Source of the DNA: Clostridium sp. C8-1-8
Lineage (GTDB): Bacteria > Bacillota > Clostridia > Clostridiales > Clostridiaceae
Assembly (NCBI RefSeq): GCF_009928445.1
Contig: NZ_JAABNO010000038.1
Location: forward strand, 1 to 46,685
Direction of reading: 5' to 3'
DNA length: 46,685 nt
Shown: positions 15,178-22,574 of the stretch, in pieces
How the letters are laid out: each line of letters starts with the position of its first letter
How positions within the stretch are numbered: position 1 is the stretch's first letter
Notes under the pieces: model-generated
Told to the model about the DNA's origin: nothing
What the model saw: only the letters and a program-made list of their open reading frames with translations
Databases searched by the model: none
Translations under genes and position numbers: made by a program

Positions 15178-15720
15178 ATGAAGGATCCATACAAAACATG
15201 CCCTACTTTTGAAACGGAAAGTTTTATTTTAAGACTCGTTTCGGAAGAAGATTCCGAAGGTCTACTTAGATGTTATTCTGATAGTAAGGCACAAAAATTT
15301 TTTAACTCTGACAAGTGCACGGGTGATTTCTGTATTTACACAATTGAGGATATGTTGCAATGCATTAAAGCTTGGATTTATGCATATTCTCAACAAGAAT
15401 TTATACGCTTTGCAATTATAGATAAATCACTATCTAAAGCTATTGGAACAGTAGAAATGTTTGGTTATGTTGGTAAATATAAAGTCAAGACAGGAATACT
15501 TCGAGTTGATGTTTCTTCTGAATACGAAAATGTAGATTACTTAAAAGAAATATTTAGTGTCTGTAACGAGAACTTCTTTGATTTATTTGAGGTTGATATG
15601 ATTGCAACTAAGGCAATACCTCAAGCTGTTGAAAGACGGAATACATTATTAAAAATTGATTTCTGTGAAGGCAAGGCATATGAAGGAGAGCACTATTATT
15701 TGAGTTCAAAACAAGCATAA
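15178..15720 (+). CDS. GNAT-family N-acetyltransferase (diverged)
   Basis: 180 residues from ATG 15178, behind GAGGAGGA. CPTFETESFILRLVSEEDSEGLLRCYSD is a clear RimJ/RimL-type opening, and AIGTVEMFG the central strand. The acetyl-CoA loop is poorly conserved (ILRVDVSSEYENVDYLKEIF lacks the R/Q-x-x-G-x-G/A pattern), so cofactor binding may be changed. Ends FCEGKAYEGEHYYLSSKQA. Last gene of the repeat-separated array; hairpin copy 11 follows its stop directly. Confidence 0.7.
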   Translation: MKDPYKTCPTFETESFILRLVSEEDSEGLLRCYSDSKAQKFFNSDKCTGDFCIYTIEDMLQCIKAWIYAYSQQEFIRFAIIDKSLSKAIGTVEMFGYVGKYKVKTGILRVDVSSEYENVDYLKEIFSVCNENFFDLFEVDMIATKAIPQAVERRNTLLKIDFCEGKAYEGEHYYLSSKQA

Positions 15721-15726
15721 TCCACA

Positions 15727-15826
15727 TTATTCTTATTTCACGTCACATAAATAAAAACGAATACTTAATAAAAACACTGCATTATTCTTAATTGAATTTT
15801 GCAGTGTTTTTACGTCGCAATTCAAG
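15727..15826 (+). repeat. Cassette repeat, copy 11 (terminator half only), last in the array
   Basis: Lead-in TTATTTCACGTCACATAAAT and hairpin AACACTGCA (15773-15781) / TGCAGTGTT with T-run to 15812, then ACGTCGCAATTCAAG. It is nearly identical to copies 3 and 5. No core half and no gene of the array follow it. Confidence 0.82.
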
Positions 15827-16119
15827 AATATGGTTAACTAATAAGCCCAAGATGTATACCACTAACTTATAGTAGAAATGGTTTTGTTTAAAACCTATAT
15901 TGAATAATATGTTTTTATTATGAAGAGAGCACAGAGTATATATTTTTCTAAAGGTGAATTAAAAAATGCTAGCAAAGACTGTAAATATAGAAACATATGT
16001 ATAAGGTTTATAAAGTTAAATTATTGTCATGTATGCTAAGAAAATGGCTACTAGATATATAGTATAAAGTAATCCAACTACATGAAATGGACATAGCCAC
16101 TACAATAGCTTTACTAGAA
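15827..16119. other. Gene-free stretch after the array
   Basis: AT-rich DNA with only short open frames lacking ribosome sites, and no repeat copy. The next gene, on the minus strand, converges on it. Confidence 0.5.
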
Positions 16120-16470
16120 CTAAAACACCTGACGCAATTCAATTTGACCTTCACCAAATCCTTGTGGGTCTGGCATCTTCATAGCCCACTGGACGGCTTC
16201 GTCTTTAGAATTCACATCAATTAAAATGAAGCCTGCAATCAAATCTTTCGATTCTGTAAATGGACCTTCAGTGACAACAGGTTTTTCACCTGGGTTAACA
16301 TAGGAGATGCGAATACCCTTGGAACTTGGATGAAGTCCTTTAGCCATCACCCTCACTTCTGCATTAACTAAATCCTCATTATACTTGGTCATGGCTTCAA
16401 TAAGATCTGGACTTGGGAGATTTCCAGCTTCTGAATTCTTTGATGCTTTCACAATCAACATAAATAGCAT
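16120..16470 (-). CDS. YCII/DGPF-domain protein
   Basis: 116 residues from the ATG complementary to 16468-16470, with GGAGGTATA upstream; the longer open frame beyond it has no support. MLFMLIVKASKNSEAG, EVRVMAKGLHPSSKG, VVTEGPFTESKDLIAGFILIDVNSKDEAVQWAMKMP and GEGQIELRQVF are the family's blocks. GPFTESK is the form of the 'DGPF(A/T)E(T/S)KE' signature. These ferredoxin-fold proteins are often encoded with ECF sigma factors, but none is seen here. Biochemical role unproved. Single gene, convergent with the array. Confidence 0.8.
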   Translation of the reverse strand: MLFMLIVKASKNSEAGNLPSPDLIEAMTKYNEDLVNAEVRVMAKGLHPSSKGIRISYVNPGEKPVVTEGPFTESKDLIAGFILIDVNSKDEAVQWAMKMPDPQGFGEGQIELRQVF

Positions 16471-16560
16471 AATATACCTCCATATTTTTCTTAGTAAGTA
16501 CCCGATAAACACTATAATAACATTATGTATTATTACCAAAAGTAATATTCTTAATATAAC

Positions 16561-16680
16561 GGGACAGGGGGACGGAGCTTATGTCCCAGGCAGGAAAGAG
16601 GAGCGGAGATTTAGTCCTAAGGTTTCGTTGGCATATATAATACTTTAGTTATAGATCTAGTAGAATAGGAGTTCAGAAGA
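16561..16680. repeat. REP-like palindrome, long form
   Basis: GGGAC (16561-16565) pairs with GTCCC (16583-16587) around GACGGAGCTT. The following about 90 bp (AAGGTTTCGTTGGCATATAT...) resemble the sequence after the REP at 33628, so these two copies share a longer unit. Confidence 0.65.
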
Positions 16681-17041
16681 TTATTTTAATAAGGAAATGT
16701 GTAGGGCAGCTGTAGGATTATTGGTGGTGAACCGTATCACAAATAAATGAGAAAACATCTAAGAAGCAATGCTTATTTATTAACAAATATGCTTTCGCAC
16801 ACTGATCATGCAATGCGTATGGTGAGGTTAGAGAAAGACTCTTTTTAAGCAAGGGGTGTTATTTTAAACAAGAGTTGATAAATACTTACAAATACAATAA
16901 TATTAAGTTAGTAATTAATTTTAAAGTAATAAGAAATTTGAAAAGTGTATAATACCTAGGTGTATCTATAGACAAACATACATGAAACCTTTCTAAAATT
17001 GAAAATCTTTATTTTATTAAAAGGGAGGTGTACCTGGAGAA
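16681..17041. other. Gene-free stretch before the lipase pair
   Basis: No convincing open frame or repeat. TATAAT at 16948-16953 is a possible -10 for the lipase genes but has no good -35 partner. A GGGAGGTG lies at about 17023. Confidence 0.35.
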
Positions 17042-17872
17042 TTGAATAGCATAAGCTATAAATGCCAAACAAAATATCCTATAGTTTTAATACATGGGAC
17101 AGGTTTTCGTGATAGAAAATATCTTAATTATTGGGGAAGAATTCCTAAGGCATTGGCAAGCAATGGTTCTTCAATATTTTATGGTCATCAAGATAGTTGG
17201 GCGACCATAGAAAATAATGCGATAATGATTAAAAACAGTATTGAAAAAATAATTGCGGAAACCGGCTCTGAGAAAGTTAATCTAATCGCTCACTCGAAGG
17301 GTGGGCTTGATTCAAGATATGTTATTTCCAATCTTGATATGTCAAGTAAAATAGCGAGCTTGACTACCATTGCAACTCCTCATCATGGTTCTAAGACAAT
17401 GGATATAATTTGTAAACTACCGAAAATGCTATTTAGATTGGTAGCTGTGTTTGCAAACTTATGGTTTAGAATGCTCGGTGATGGAAAACCTGATTTTCAC
17501 AATGTTTGCGGACAATTCACTACATATTTTGCAGAAAAATTTAATTCCGAAAATCCGGATGAGATAGACGTTTACTATCAGAGCTATGCAGCAGTTATGA
17601 AAAGTTCTTTCAGCGATATATTTATGTTTATACCACATTTTGTTGTCAATCTTGTCGAAGGCCAAAACGATGGGCTTGTAACTCCTAAATCTGCAGAGTG
17701 GACAAACTTCAAGGGTGTTTTTAGAGGATCTACGAACCGTGGAATTTCCCACGGAGATGAAGTTGATATAAGAAGACTGAGACTTTCTAGGAAAAGTTCA
17801 TCCGAAGGTGTTAATGACATCTGTGATGTTTATTGTCAAATTGTAGCTGAATTAAAATCTTTGGGATATTAA
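17042..17872 (+). CDS. Alpha/beta-hydrolase, triacylglycerol lipase type
   Basis: 276 residues from TTG 17042, behind CTGGAGA. YPIVLIHGTGFRD is the oxyanion-hole strand, and NLIAHSKGGLDSRY is the nucleophile elbow (Ser85 in the G/A-x-S-x-G pattern, here H-S-K-G). VEGQNDGLVT gives a likely acid (Asp210) and RGISHGDEVDI the catalytic His237, so the Ser-Asp-His triad is complete in the usual order. TPHHGSK matches the 'TPHxGS' block of bacterial lipases. No signal peptide or lid is obvious. The next gene, 21 bases on, encodes a paralogue with an added membrane domain. Confidence 0.85.
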   Translation: MNSISYKCQTKYPIVLIHGTGFRDRKYLNYWGRIPKALASNGSSIFYGHQDSWATIENNAIMIKNSIEKIIAETGSEKVNLIAHSKGGLDSRYVISNLDMSSKIASLTTIATPHHGSKTMDIICKLPKMLFRLVAVFANLWFRMLGDGKPDFHNVCGQFTTYFAEKFNSENPDEIDVYYQSYAAVMKSSFSDIFMFIPHFVVNLVEGQNDGLVTPKSAEWTNFKGVFRGSTNRGISHGDEVDIRRLRLSRKSSSEGVNDICDVYCQIVAELKSLGY

Positions 17873-17893
17873 ATAACATAAGGAGTAAATAAA

Positions 17894-19234
17894 ATGGTTC
17901 TTCTAAAAAGAATACTAAGCACTATTATTATACTTATATTATTAAATTCAGTAATCTTAATAGATACATTAAAGCTCGGTTCAGTGATTAATGTCATAGC
18001 CCTTGTTTTGCTTATTGCATACTTTATTAAGTATAATATTGTTCCCATGAAACAAAAGACAGGCATGAAAAAGTTAACAATAATGATTGGCGGCTATGAG
18101 TTAGTAACTAATGCTTGTGTACTTTTTGTTCTGCAAGGATTGGTGTATTTATATATTTTTATAGTTTATAAAACGGCGTCACTTACACTAATTTCATTAG
18201 GCATTAATGCGTTAGTTTATTTAGCTGCTATTTTTATACTGCTGTGGAATGGTCTATTACGTATTATATTAACTTCATCACAAGTTGGAATAGTTTTAAA
18301 AATTTCATTGTTTTTCACTTGGTGGATTCCTATACTTAATATAATACTATTTTGGAAATGCTGTCATATTGTTCGTAGAGAATATATATTTGAAATATCA
18401 AAAATTGAACTGAATAACCAAAGAAGAGAAAGTGAGATTTGCAAAACAAAATACCCGATATTGCTAGTTCACGGTATATTTTGGAGGGACTGGCATTTCT
18501 TCAACTATTGGGGGAGGATTCCCGGTGAGTTAATAAAGAACGGAGCGACGATTTACTACGGAAACCAGCAATCGGCGACGTCTATGGAAATCTGTGCAAA
18601 TGAGCTTAAAGAGCAAATACTTCAGATAATAGAAAAGGAAAAGTGTGAGAAAGTTAATATAATTGCGCACTCAAAAGGCGGCATAGATGCCAGATATGCA
18701 ATCAGCTGTTTGGGAATTGATAAAAATGTAGCATCTTTAACTACCATTGGCACTCCTCACAACGGTTGTGAACTTTTGGACAATCTATTAGGAAGATTAC
18801 CTGATAAATTTGTGCGAACCCTTGCAAAAAAATATAATTCTGCCTATTTAAGATTGGGGGACAAAACCCCTGACTTTTATAGCGCTATTTATGATTTAAC
18901 TGTAAGTAAATGTGCAGAGTTTAATGAAAAAGTTATTAATAAAGAGGGGGTTGTCTATCAAAGTGTTACATCAAAAATGAGTAGTATGTTCAGTGCAGGA
19001 TTCCCTTTGAATATATGTTATGCGATAATCTCACGTAAAGAAGGCGAAAACGATGGCTTTGTTACAGTTGAGTCGTCAAAACACGGTGATTATTTAGGAT
19101 GCTACTCAACAAAAGGAAGAAGAGGAGTTTCCCACGGAGATATGATTGACTTAATGCGGGAGAATATCCATGAGTTTGATGTTTGTGAATTTTACGTTGA
19201 TATTGTCAAGGAATTGAAATTAAAAGGATTGTAA
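17894..19234 (+). CDS. Membrane-anchored lipase-like alpha/beta-hydrolase (paralogue of the preceding gene)
   Basis: 446 residues, behind ATAAGGAGT. The first about 165 residues contain five or six hydrophobic segments. The rest repeats the preceding lipase: ILLVHGIFWRDWHFFNYWGRIP, IIAHSKGGIDARY (Ser260), TIGTPHNG, KEGENDGFVT (Asp387) and RRGVSHGDMID (His414). Shared phrases such as NYWGRIP, AHSKGG and SHGD at the same spacing point to tandem duplication followed by gain of the membrane part in this copy (or its loss in the other). The membrane domain itself I do not recognise. Operon-like pair ending in a strong terminator. Confidence 0.85.
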   Translation: MVLLKRILSTIIILILLNSVILIDTLKLGSVINVIALVLLIAYFIKYNIVPMKQKTGMKKLTIMIGGYELVTNACVLFVLQGLVYLYIFIVYKTASLTLISLGINALVYLAAIFILLWNGLLRIILTSSQVGIVLKISLFFTWWIPILNIILFWKCCHIVRREYIFEISKIELNNQRRESEICKTKYPILLVHGIFWRDWHFFNYWGRIPGELIKNGATIYYGNQQSATSMEICANELKEQILQIIEKEKCEKVNIIAHSKGGIDARYAISCLGIDKNVASLTTIGTPHNGCELLDNLLGRLPDKFVRTLAKKYNSAYLRLGDKTPDFYSAIYDLTVSKCAEFNEKVINKEGVVYQSVTSKMSSMFSAGFPLNICYAIISRKEGENDGFVTVESSKHGDYLGCYSTKGRRGVSHGDMIDLMRENIHEFDVCEFYVDIVKELKLKGL

Positions 19235-19328
19235 AATTTCAGGAGAGCAAATTATTTTGCTATTATAACGCATCTAATAACATAATATGAAAAACAATGA
19301 TCTAATGTTGTGGCCTTAAAATAAACTG

Positions 19329-19384
19329 AACAACCTCATTTACTTATGATACGCTGAACCTTATCATAAATAAATGAGGTTGTT
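19329..19384 (+). terminator. Strong intrinsic terminator after the lipase pair
   Basis: Arms of 14 bases, AACAACCTCATTTA (19329-19342) and TAAATGAGGTTGTT (19371-19384), enclose a second stem TTATGAT/ATCATAA. The arrangement is symmetric and could act on both strands. Confidence 0.75.
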
Positions 19385-19563
19385 ACTTAAATTCTAAGTA
19401 TATAAAATGAGTTATAAGAATTAAGACGCTTACTTATATTCATATATATGTAGGAGTTTTTTTATTTATATAGGGTAATTAAATTAAAGAGTAACAATAT
19501 ATATAAGGCAATAGAGGTGCATAACCTAACTTATAAGGATAAATACTCATATGAGAAGTGTGC

Positions 19564-19620
19564 TTGACAAGTAGTCTAATTAGACTATAATAATTAGGTA
19601 TGAATAGTCTAATTAGACTA
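19564..19620 (+). promoter_or_regulatory. Promoter with two identical palindromic operators
   Basis: -35 TTGACA (19564-19569) and -10 TATAAT (19586-19591) are separated by 16 bp. The perfect palindrome TAGTCTAATTAGACTA fills the spacer (19572-19587) and is repeated exactly at 19605-19620, downstream of the expected start. A repressor bound here would block both polymerase binding and escape. The PadR-type regulator at 20574, encoded in the same operon, is the natural candidate. Confidence 0.8.
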
Positions 19621-19668
19621 TTTATGAGTTATATTAGTTTTACATAAACAAAAGAAAGGATGAAAAAA

Positions 19669-20517
19669 TTGATTAAATCAGTTTTAATGTTAGGGCAGTC
19701 CAATATGGCAGGGAGAGGTTTTATTAATGAAGTACCTCCAATTTATAATGAAAGGATACAGATGTTGCGTAATGGTAGATGGCAAATGATGACTGAACCA
19801 ATTAATTATGATAGACCTGTTTCAGGAATAAGTTTAGCCGCTTCATTTTCAGAGGCATGGTGCTGTAAGAATCAAGATGATATTATTGGTTTAATTCCTT
19901 GTGCAGAAGGGGGAAGCTCAATAGATGAGTGGGCTGTAGATAAAACACTTTTTAGACATGCTATAAATGAAGCTAAATTCGCTATGCAAAGCAGTGAATT
20001 AGTTGGAATTCTATGGCATCAAGGAGAGAATGACAGTCATAAGGGAAGCTACAAAGTTTACTATGAAAAGTTACTTTTAATAGTTGAAGCGCTTAGAAAA
20101 GAATTAAATGCTCCAAATATTCCGGTTATTATTGGGGAATTACCAGATTTTTTAGGAAAAGAAGGCTTCGGAAAAAGTTGCACTGAATATACTCTTATAA
20201 ATCAAGAGTTAGAAAAGTTTGCAATTGAACAAGATAATTGTTATTTTGTCACTGCAGCAGGTTTAACTTCTAATCCTGATGGCATTCATATTAATGCGAT
20301 TTCTCAAAGAAAATTTGGATTAAGATATTTTGAAGCTTTTTCTAATAAAAAGCATATATTAGAACCATTGATAAATGAAAGTGATTTAGTAAATTCAATT
20401 TGTTCAAGAGTACATACTAAGAATGAAAAAATATATATAAAAAGTATGGACTTTGCATTAGGAAAAATAACATATGATGAATTCTTATCACAAGTTACTA
20501 AATTTAATAATGACTAA
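19669..20517 (+). CDS. SASA-type carbohydrate esterase (sialate O-acetylesterase/acetylxylan esterase family)
   Basis: 282 residues from TTG 19669 (MIKSVLMLGQSNMAGRG); GAAAGGA lies eight bases before it. ATG 19660 is also in frame but touches that site. GQSNMAGRG contains the nucleophile Ser of SGNH-like SASA esterases, GILWHQGENDSH is the central block (W-x-Q-G-E-x-D), and NPDGIHINAISQRKFG holds the Asp-x-x-His pair. All catalytic positions are present. Substrate probably an acetylated sugar. It has no signal peptide, so it would act on imported compounds. First gene of a two-gene operon with a PadR regulator behind a double operator. Confidence 0.82.
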   Translation: MIKSVLMLGQSNMAGRGFINEVPPIYNERIQMLRNGRWQMMTEPINYDRPVSGISLAASFSEAWCCKNQDDIIGLIPCAEGGSSIDEWAVDKTLFRHAINEAKFAMQSSELVGILWHQGENDSHKGSYKVYYEKLLLIVEALRKELNAPNIPVIIGELPDFLGKEGFGKSCTEYTLINQELEKFAIEQDNCYFVTAAGLTSNPDGIHINAISQRKFGLRYFEAFSNKKHILEPLINESDLVNSICSRVHTKNEKIYIKSMDFALGKITYDEFLSQVTKFNND

Positions 20518-20573
20518 TGATATAATTGAAAAATATTATAGTACAAATTTAAAAATATGAAGGAGATAATATT

Positions 20574-21083
20574 TTGATACCATTATTAATTTTAGGTTTA
20601 ATAAAACAAAATCCAGGTTCTTATGGATATCAATTACTATCATTAATGGAAGAGAGACATTACAAATACATAGTTAATTTCACTAAAGGGTCTTTTTATT
20701 ATAATCTTCAAAAATTAGAAGAGAAAAAATATATTAAAAGAGTTGATAATTCAGAAAATGTTAGAGAAACTCAAAATTATATCATAACTGAACTAGGCAA
20801 TAAAGAATTTGAAAAGTTACTATATAAGTATGGCTCTAAAACTGAGTATATAAACTTACCTTTTTATGGAGCAATGTTATTTTCTGATGAATATAAAAAA
20901 GAGGACTTAGAAAAAATAATACAGATTCAAATAGAGCAAACAAAGGAAAGAATTTTTTTATTAGAAGAATCTATTAAAAACGATAAGAATATTGAGATGT
21001 ATTTTAAAAAGATGATGGAAAATTCACTTTCTCATCATTTAGTGAATCTTAAATGGTTTGAAGATTTATTAAAAGATTTATAA
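20574..21083 (+). CDS. PadR-family transcriptional regulator
   Basis: 169 residues from TTG 20574, eight bases after AGGAGAT. The N-terminal winged helix is typical: LLILGLIKQNPGSYGYQLLSLMEERH, then FTKGSFYYNLQKLEEKKYIKR and the wing NYIITELGNKEF. The C-terminal half (about 100-169) is the usual helical dimerisation arm. PadR proteins are mostly repressors released by small ligands, and commonly repress the operon in which they are encoded. The two TAGTCTAATTAGACTA palindromes at the head of this operon fit autorepression. Confidence 0.88.
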   Translation: MIPLLILGLIKQNPGSYGYQLLSLMEERHYKYIVNFTKGSFYYNLQKLEEKKYIKRVDNSENVRETQNYIITELGNKEFEKLLYKYGSKTEYINLPFYGAMLFSDEYKKEDLEKIIQIQIEQTKERIFLLEESIKNDKNIEMYFKKMMENSLSHHLVNLKWFEDLLKDL

Positions 21084-21154
21084 AAAGTTTTGTATGAAAA
21101 AATGATAAGAAAATAAAATAGATTAAAATATAAATATATATTATAGTTAAGAAG

Positions 21155-21190
21155 CTTCTATGTGTAATTAGATTTCACATAGAAGTTTTT
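21155..21190 (+). terminator. Intrinsic terminator after padR
   Basis: Ten-base stem CTTCTATGTG (21155-21164) / CACATAGAAG (21176-21185), followed by TTTTTAT. Confidence 0.85.
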
Positions 21191-21227
21191 ATATTTAGAT
21201 TGAATTCATCCTTCTTCTTTGAATGTT

Positions 21228-21353
21228 TTACCCAAGTAAATATTGTTGATTTAGATATTCATGCTTTCTTGATACTAATGAAACATTTCCTACTTCTTGA
21301 ACTTCTCTTAATATTTCTTCTTTTACATTTCTTGTATAATTCCTGCTTTTCAT
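21228..21353 (-). pseudogene. Remnant of an IS transposase OrfA
   Basis: On the minus strand GGTTGGAGGTAAGTT precedes an ATG, and 41 codons follow before a stop: MKSRNYTRNVKEEILREVQE, then VGNVSLVSRKHEYL. This is the start of an HTH transposase of the IS3/IS1202-like kind ('VKEEI..E....GN.SLV.RKH'), cut off before the recognition helix is complete. No OrfB follows. It marks an old insertion between the esterase operon and the ABC operon. Confidence 0.6.
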
Positions 21354-21542
21354 AACTTACCTCCAACCACTGCCCACATTAATAATAAATACATATGTGA
21401 TTGTCCAAATTAATTTAGGGGCTTATGAGAAAGAGCGAAAGCAAGCCAGCAGTTTTACTGGGAACCTGACTTTGTACCATTATAAAGGGGTGCATAGATA
21501 TAGAAAAGATGTTTCTCTGGATCATAAAATAATAAATTCATG

Positions 21543-21600
21543 TTGCATAATTGAATTTCCAGTGCTATACTCTCTACATAAGGTACTGGAGTACCTTATG
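21543..21600 (+). promoter_or_regulatory. Promoter and palindromic operator of the ABC transporter operon
   Basis: -35 TTGCAT (21543-21548), 17-bp spacer, -10 TATACT (21566-21571). A 24-bp dyad at 21577-21600 has perfect 11-base arms, CATAAGGTACT and AGTACCTTATG, around GG. It covers the expected transcription start. This is the size and position of a TetR-type operator, and the third gene of the operon encodes a TetR regulator. Confidence 0.78.
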
Positions 21601-21629
21601 TGAGAAGTGTGAAAGTGAGGCGGTTACAA

Positions 21630-22574
21630 TTGGCAATGATTCAAACTAAAGATTTAACCAAGTGTTATGGTTCGAAAAACAGTGTTTCTAATATTAACTT
21701 GACAGCTAACGAAGGTGAAATATATGGCTTTTTAGGGTTAAACGGTGCTGGAAAGACAACAACAATGCGCATGCTGCTAAAAATGATTCGACCTACATCA
21801 GGCGAAATTTATTACTCAGGACAATCGATTTCAAAGCTTCCTTCTGAGTTTTGGAATCAGGTGGGGTACTTGATTGAAACACCACATGCATATCCGAACT
21901 TTACTGTTGAAGAAAATCTTATATTATATGCAAAGCAAAGACTCATCCAAAGTTCGGAAATCAAGAAGCGAATTGATGACATATCACAGCAGCTTTTGTT
22001 AGATGGATACCGACAGGTTAAGGTAAAAGATCTTTCTTTAGGAAACAATCAGAAAGTCGGACTAGCAAAGGCACTTATACATAAACCAAAGATTCTTTTG
22101 CTAGACGAGCCTACAAACGGGTTGGATCCAGAGGGGCTTGTGGCTGTACGCCAAGCTTTATTGAGCATGGCTAAAAACGGCACTACTATTTTTATTTCAA
22201 GCCATTTACTAGATGAGATGGAAAAACTGGTGAATCGCATCGGAATACTGGCTAGTGGACGCCTGTTGCAGGAATTAAGCTTTCAAGAATTTGAAGGATA
22301 TAGGCAATCTAAACTGTATATAAAAGTGGAGGAGTCTGTTAAAAAACTTACTGATTACCTTACTACAAAGCACTTGCAGTGTACTTCAGTAAGTGAGTCA
22401 GAAATACTTGTCTCAGGTGTACCAATTAATCAATATTCTGCTTTGTTGCATCAATTAGAGCAGCAGAAGCTAAAGCCTATGATTTTTCAGCCTGTAAAGG
22501 AAAGCTTAGTAGAATTCTTTCTTAGAACAATTAAGGAGGTGCATAATTATGAAACAGCTATGGTCAATGATTAA
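21630..22574 (+). CDS. ABC transporter ATP-binding protein, bacitracin/lantibiotic-export type
   Basis: About 314 residues. Start at TTG 21630 (GTGAGG nine bases upstream) or ATG 21636; the codons from 21600 overlap the operator and are unlikely to be used. Walker A is GFLGLNGAGKTTTMRM, the Q-loop region is QVGYLIETP, the signature is DLSLGNNQKVGLAKAL (LSLGN variant of LSGGQ), Walker B is ILLLDEPTNGLDPEG, and the switch His is in FISSHLLDEM. A C-terminal about 90 residues follows, as in BcrA-like exporters. It works with the permease that overlaps its 3' end, and probably exports a peptide or other toxic compound. Confidence 0.88.
   Translation: MAMIQTKDLTKCYGSKNSVSNINLTANEGEIYGFLGLNGAGKTTTMRMLLKMIRPTSGEIYYSGQSISKLPSEFWNQVGYLIETPHAYPNFTVEENLILYAKQRLIQSSEIKKRIDDISQQLLLDGYRQVKVKDLSLGNNQKVGLAKALIHKPKILLLDEPTNGLDPEGLVAVRQALLSMAKNGTTIFISSHLLDEMEKLVNRIGILASGRLLQELSFQEFEGYRQSKLYIKVEESVKKLTDYLTTKHLQCTSVSESEILVSGVPINQYSALLHQLEQQKLKPMIFQPVKESLVEFFLRTIKEVHNYETAMVND

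Noticed and set aside
3679..15830. A classical integron cassette array
   Set aside because: No integron integrase gene lies in the window, the repeats lack recognisable GTTRRRY/RYYYAAC core sites in the attC arrangement, and most units carry their own promoter. The idea of a cassette array is kept, the integron label is not.
3679..15830. CRISPR array
   Set aside because: Repeats are 100-260 bp, diverged, and separated by whole genes. No short regular repeat-spacer pattern and no cas gene are present.
15827..16119. Short frame MKRAQSIYFSKGELKNASKD in the gap after the array
   Set aside because: About 39 codons without a ribosome site or any recognisable family; not enough to call a gene.
16385..16648. 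87-codon plus-strand frame over the YCII gene
   Set aside because: It is antisense to a well supported gene and runs through a REP palindrome.
21397..21603. 68-codon open frame before the ABC operon
   Set aside because: It has no ribosome site, its composition is unlike a protein, and it overlaps the promoter and operator of the ABC operon.
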